Source: HGM04593 sp045588485 (GTDB taxonomy: Bacteria; Bacteroidota; Bacteroidia; Bacteroidales; Bacteroidaceae). Taken from it: 7,278 nucleotides of DNA. The stretch covers positions 1-7,278 of the forward strand of contig JAZNEI010000081.1 of assembly GCA_045588485.1 (NCBI GenBank), given 5' to 3'. Made by a program: the position numbers and the translations under genes. The notes below the pieces were generated by a model. The model was given only the letters and a program-made list of their open reading frames with translations. It was not told where the DNA came from and searched no databases. Numbering within the stretch: the first letter of the stretch is position 1; every line of letters begins with the position of its first letter. Shown one piece after another: positions 5,963 to 7,278 of the stretch.

Positions 5963-6991
5963 TCACTCGGTAAGCTGTTTCTTGTATTTCGAGAGTGCAG
6001 TTCTGTAACGCTCTACTGCATATTCCATTGTTCCATACACCTCTCCTCCCGAGGCATTTTTATGTCCGCCGCCGGCAAAAAACTCGGCTGCAACACTGTT
6101 GCATGGAAAATCGTCGACGCTACGCAGCGAGACGTTGATTTTGCCTGGTACCTCCTCGCGCAGAAAACAGACGAAACGTATACCTTTTATCTGCAATGGC
6201 ATATTGACAAGTCCCTCAGTATCGCCTTTCGCCACACAAAAGCGTCGCATCTCTTTGTAGGTGAGTGTCAATAATGCGGAATTATAGGCAGGATAGACAC
6301 GCAGTTTGTCGTACATCATATAACCTAACAGTTTCATTCTGTTGGGCGAATAGTTATAAAAGACCTTTCGGTAGATAAGGTCCTTATCTATCCCTGCTGC
6401 AATCAGATAGGAAATTATTATATAAATATCCTTACGATTCGATGCATAAGCAAAGCTGCCGGTATCGGTCATCATACCGGTATATATACACTCGGCAATA
6501 TCGTGTGTAAGAGCCGCGTTATCCAAGCGATAAATCAAGCGGAATATAAGTTCGGCAGTCGAGCAGGCCGCCGGCTCAGAAATATCTACGGCAAATCCCT
6601 CTTCGGGTTGCAGATGATGGTCGACCAACAGACGTGGAGTCGATAATCCGGCCACCACCTCGCCAAGTTCGCCCAAACGCGAAAGCGCATTAAAATCGAG
6701 ACAGAATATTACATCGGCAGCCGACAAAGCTGCGACTGCTTCATCTTTTGCCCCCTCATACACAATACTCTCGGCAGCCGAAGGCAGCCAACCAAGAAAT
6801 TCGGGGAAGGCGTTGGGTACCACCACTGTAGCGCTCTTGCCTTTTCCACGTAAGAAAAGCGCCAACGCTGTTGCCGAGCCTACAGCATCACCATCGGGAT
6901 TACGATGCACGAGAATTACAAATTTCTCGCCCTTGTCAATAAACTCCCCTACCCTCTCTATTTTTTGTATATCAATAAGTCTATCAAGCAT
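5963..6991 (-). CDS. nrnA: DHH-DHHA1 phosphoesterase, NrnA-like (nano-RNase/pAp phosphatase)
   Basis: A protein of 342 residues from the ATG at 6991; an in-frame TTG three codons earlier is an unlikely start. Counting from the ATG, the DHH domain shows HRNPDGDAVGS (29-39; metal ligands H29, D33, D35), CLDFN with D99, the name-giving DHH at 124-126, and MTDTGSF with D176. The C-terminal DHHA1 domain has the substrate-binding GGGHKNASGG starting at 307. All expected metal-binding residues are present. Known relatives degrade 2-4 nt RNAs and dephosphorylate 3'-phosphoadenosine 5'-phosphate with manganese in the cytoplasm. Some DHH-DHHA1 proteins instead cleave cyclic dinucleotide products (pApA), so the precise substrate is uncertain. 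It precedes the lipoprotein-glmM pair by 156 bp on the same strand; a separate candidate promoter in the gap suggests partly independent expression. Confidence 0.88.
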   Translation of the reverse strand: MLDRLIDIQKIERVGEFIDKGEKFVILVHRNPDGDAVGSATALALFLRGKGKSATVVVPNAFPEFLGWLPSAAESIVYEGAKDEAVAALSAADVIFCLDFNALSRLGELGEVVAGLSTPRLLVDHHLQPEEGFAVDISEPAACSTAELIFRLIYRLDNAALTHDIAECIYTGMMTDTGSFAYASNRKDIYIIISYLIAAGIDKDLIYRKVFYNYSPNRMKLLGYMMYDKLRVYPAYNSALLTLTYKEMRRFCVAKGDTEGLVNMPLQIKGIRFVCFLREEVPGKINVSLRSVDDFPCNSVAAEFFAGGGHKNASGGEVYGTMEYAVERYRTALSKYKKQLTE

Positions 6992-7009
6992 AGTCTTCAA
7001 TTATTTACG

Positions 7010-7017
7010 CGAAGATA
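7010..7017 (-). promoter_or_regulatory. Candidate -7 box of the nrnA promoter
   Basis: Minus strand TATCTTCG (7017-7010) fits TAnnTTYG and lies 18 nt before the ATG at 6991, giving a very short leader. No convincing TTTG is found about 19 nt upstream. Support comes from the near-identical 13-mer at the lipoprotein promoter. Confidence 0.4.
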
Positions 7018-7134
7018 CAATATTTAGTGCTAATATCCCGATGCAGTTTAAAATTCTTTCAAAAAAAATTATTACTGTCCGATAAAAATAGAATAATCCC
7101 AAGAAGTGCTATTGACGAAGCTAATATTGCCACT

Positions 7135-7153
7135 TTTACCTCAAAAAGACTAA
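7135..7153. repeat. 19-bp direct repeat, left copy
   Basis: TTTACCTCAAAAAGACTAA matches the right copy at 7220-7238 in 18 of 19 positions, with starts 85 bp apart. It lies in the 287-bp gene-free region upstream of nrnA (6992-7278), where I see no convincing reading frame and no RNA gene. Confidence 0.7.
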
Positions 7154-7165
7154 CAAACGAGCGAG

Positions 7166-7190
7166 AAATATGAAGTTCACTTCAATATTT
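7166..7190. repeat. Palindrome between the direct repeats
   Basis: TGAAGT-TC-ACTTCA is a perfect palindrome extended by AAATA/ATATTT arms with one bulged base, giving 11 pairs in all. A run of five T residues follows on the plus strand, but no plus-strand gene lies upstream to terminate. GCGAG occurs on both sides, at 7161-7165 and 7197-7201, in the same orientation. Confidence 0.55.
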
Positions 7191-7219
7191 TTCAAAGCGA
7201 GTGCAGTCTATTTTCGAGG

Positions 7220-7238
7220 TTTACCTCAAAAATACTAA
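7220..7238. repeat. 19-bp direct repeat, right copy
   Basis: TTTACCTCAAAAATACTAA, 18 of 19 identical to 7135-7153. Unlike the left copy, its start forms half of a short palindrome, GAGGT-TT-ACCTC (7216-7227). Confidence 0.7.
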
Positions 7239-7278
7239 AGCAAGCCCACTTTTTCATAAAATCATAAGGTTGTTCATT

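Noticed and set aside
5958..5975. Hairpin GCTTA/TAAGC as an nrnA terminator
   Set aside because: The stem has only 5 bp, overlaps the stop codon and is not followed by a T tract.
7166..7192. Palindrome plus T5 as an intrinsic terminator
   Set aside because: It would act on plus-strand transcripts, but there is no plus-strand gene upstream within 3.4 kb; the stem is also AT-rich with a 2-nt tip.

Overview
The window looks like chromosomal DNA of a Bacteroidales member (phylum Bacteroidota). The evidence is of several kinds. Promoters fit the Bacteroidota pattern (TTTG, a spacer of about 19 nt, then TAnnTTTG) instead of E. coli -35/-10 boxes. Start codons mostly lack strong Shine-Dalgarno sequences. 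One lipoprotein has an acidic stretch right after its lipobox cysteine. The neighbouring set DHH phosphoesterase, DUF4827-like lipoprotein and phosphohexomutase is one I recall from Bacteroides-type genomes. Genus and species cannot be told from the sequence.

Left part (1-1620), all on the minus strand: an apparent operon reading right to left. It starts with a Nudix plus winged-helix regulator (NrtR/AraR type, 846-1538). This is followed 12 nt later by a macro-domain-like protein of the A1S_2505-like type (273-833), and then by a small reading frame broken by an in-frame TGA (57-239). The operon promoter is well formed and is bracketed by two copies of a 17-bp palindrome, TGCGTA-N5-TACGCA, with centres 52 bp apart. 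That is the layout expected for autoregulation. A 22-bp near-identical repeat of the regulator's last codons reappears just beyond the macro-like gene, so that gene sits between two direct repeats.

Middle part (1620-3772): a divergently transcribed, secreted family GH35 beta-galactosidase (1771-3642) has its own promoter and a small palindrome upstream. It ends at a 19-bp stem-loop. A second stem-loop with a T9 tract on the minus strand terminates the convergent gene.

Right part (3793-7278), all minus strand: a DHH-DHHA1 phosphoesterase (NrnA-like, 5963-6991), then a DUF4827-like lipoprotein (5168-5806) that overlaps the phosphoglucosamine mutase GlmM (3793-5181) by 14 nt. These look like core genes for nano-RNA/pAp turnover and for amino-sugar supply to the cell wall. 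The nrnA and lipoprotein-glmM units have start regions sharing a nearly identical 13-mer. The final 287 bp carry no gene but hold a compact repeat element: two 19-bp direct repeats around a palindrome.

The most interesting material is the Nudix regulator/macro-like operon with its paired operators. By family knowledge both proteins could handle ADP-ribose-type ligands, but this link is an inference.
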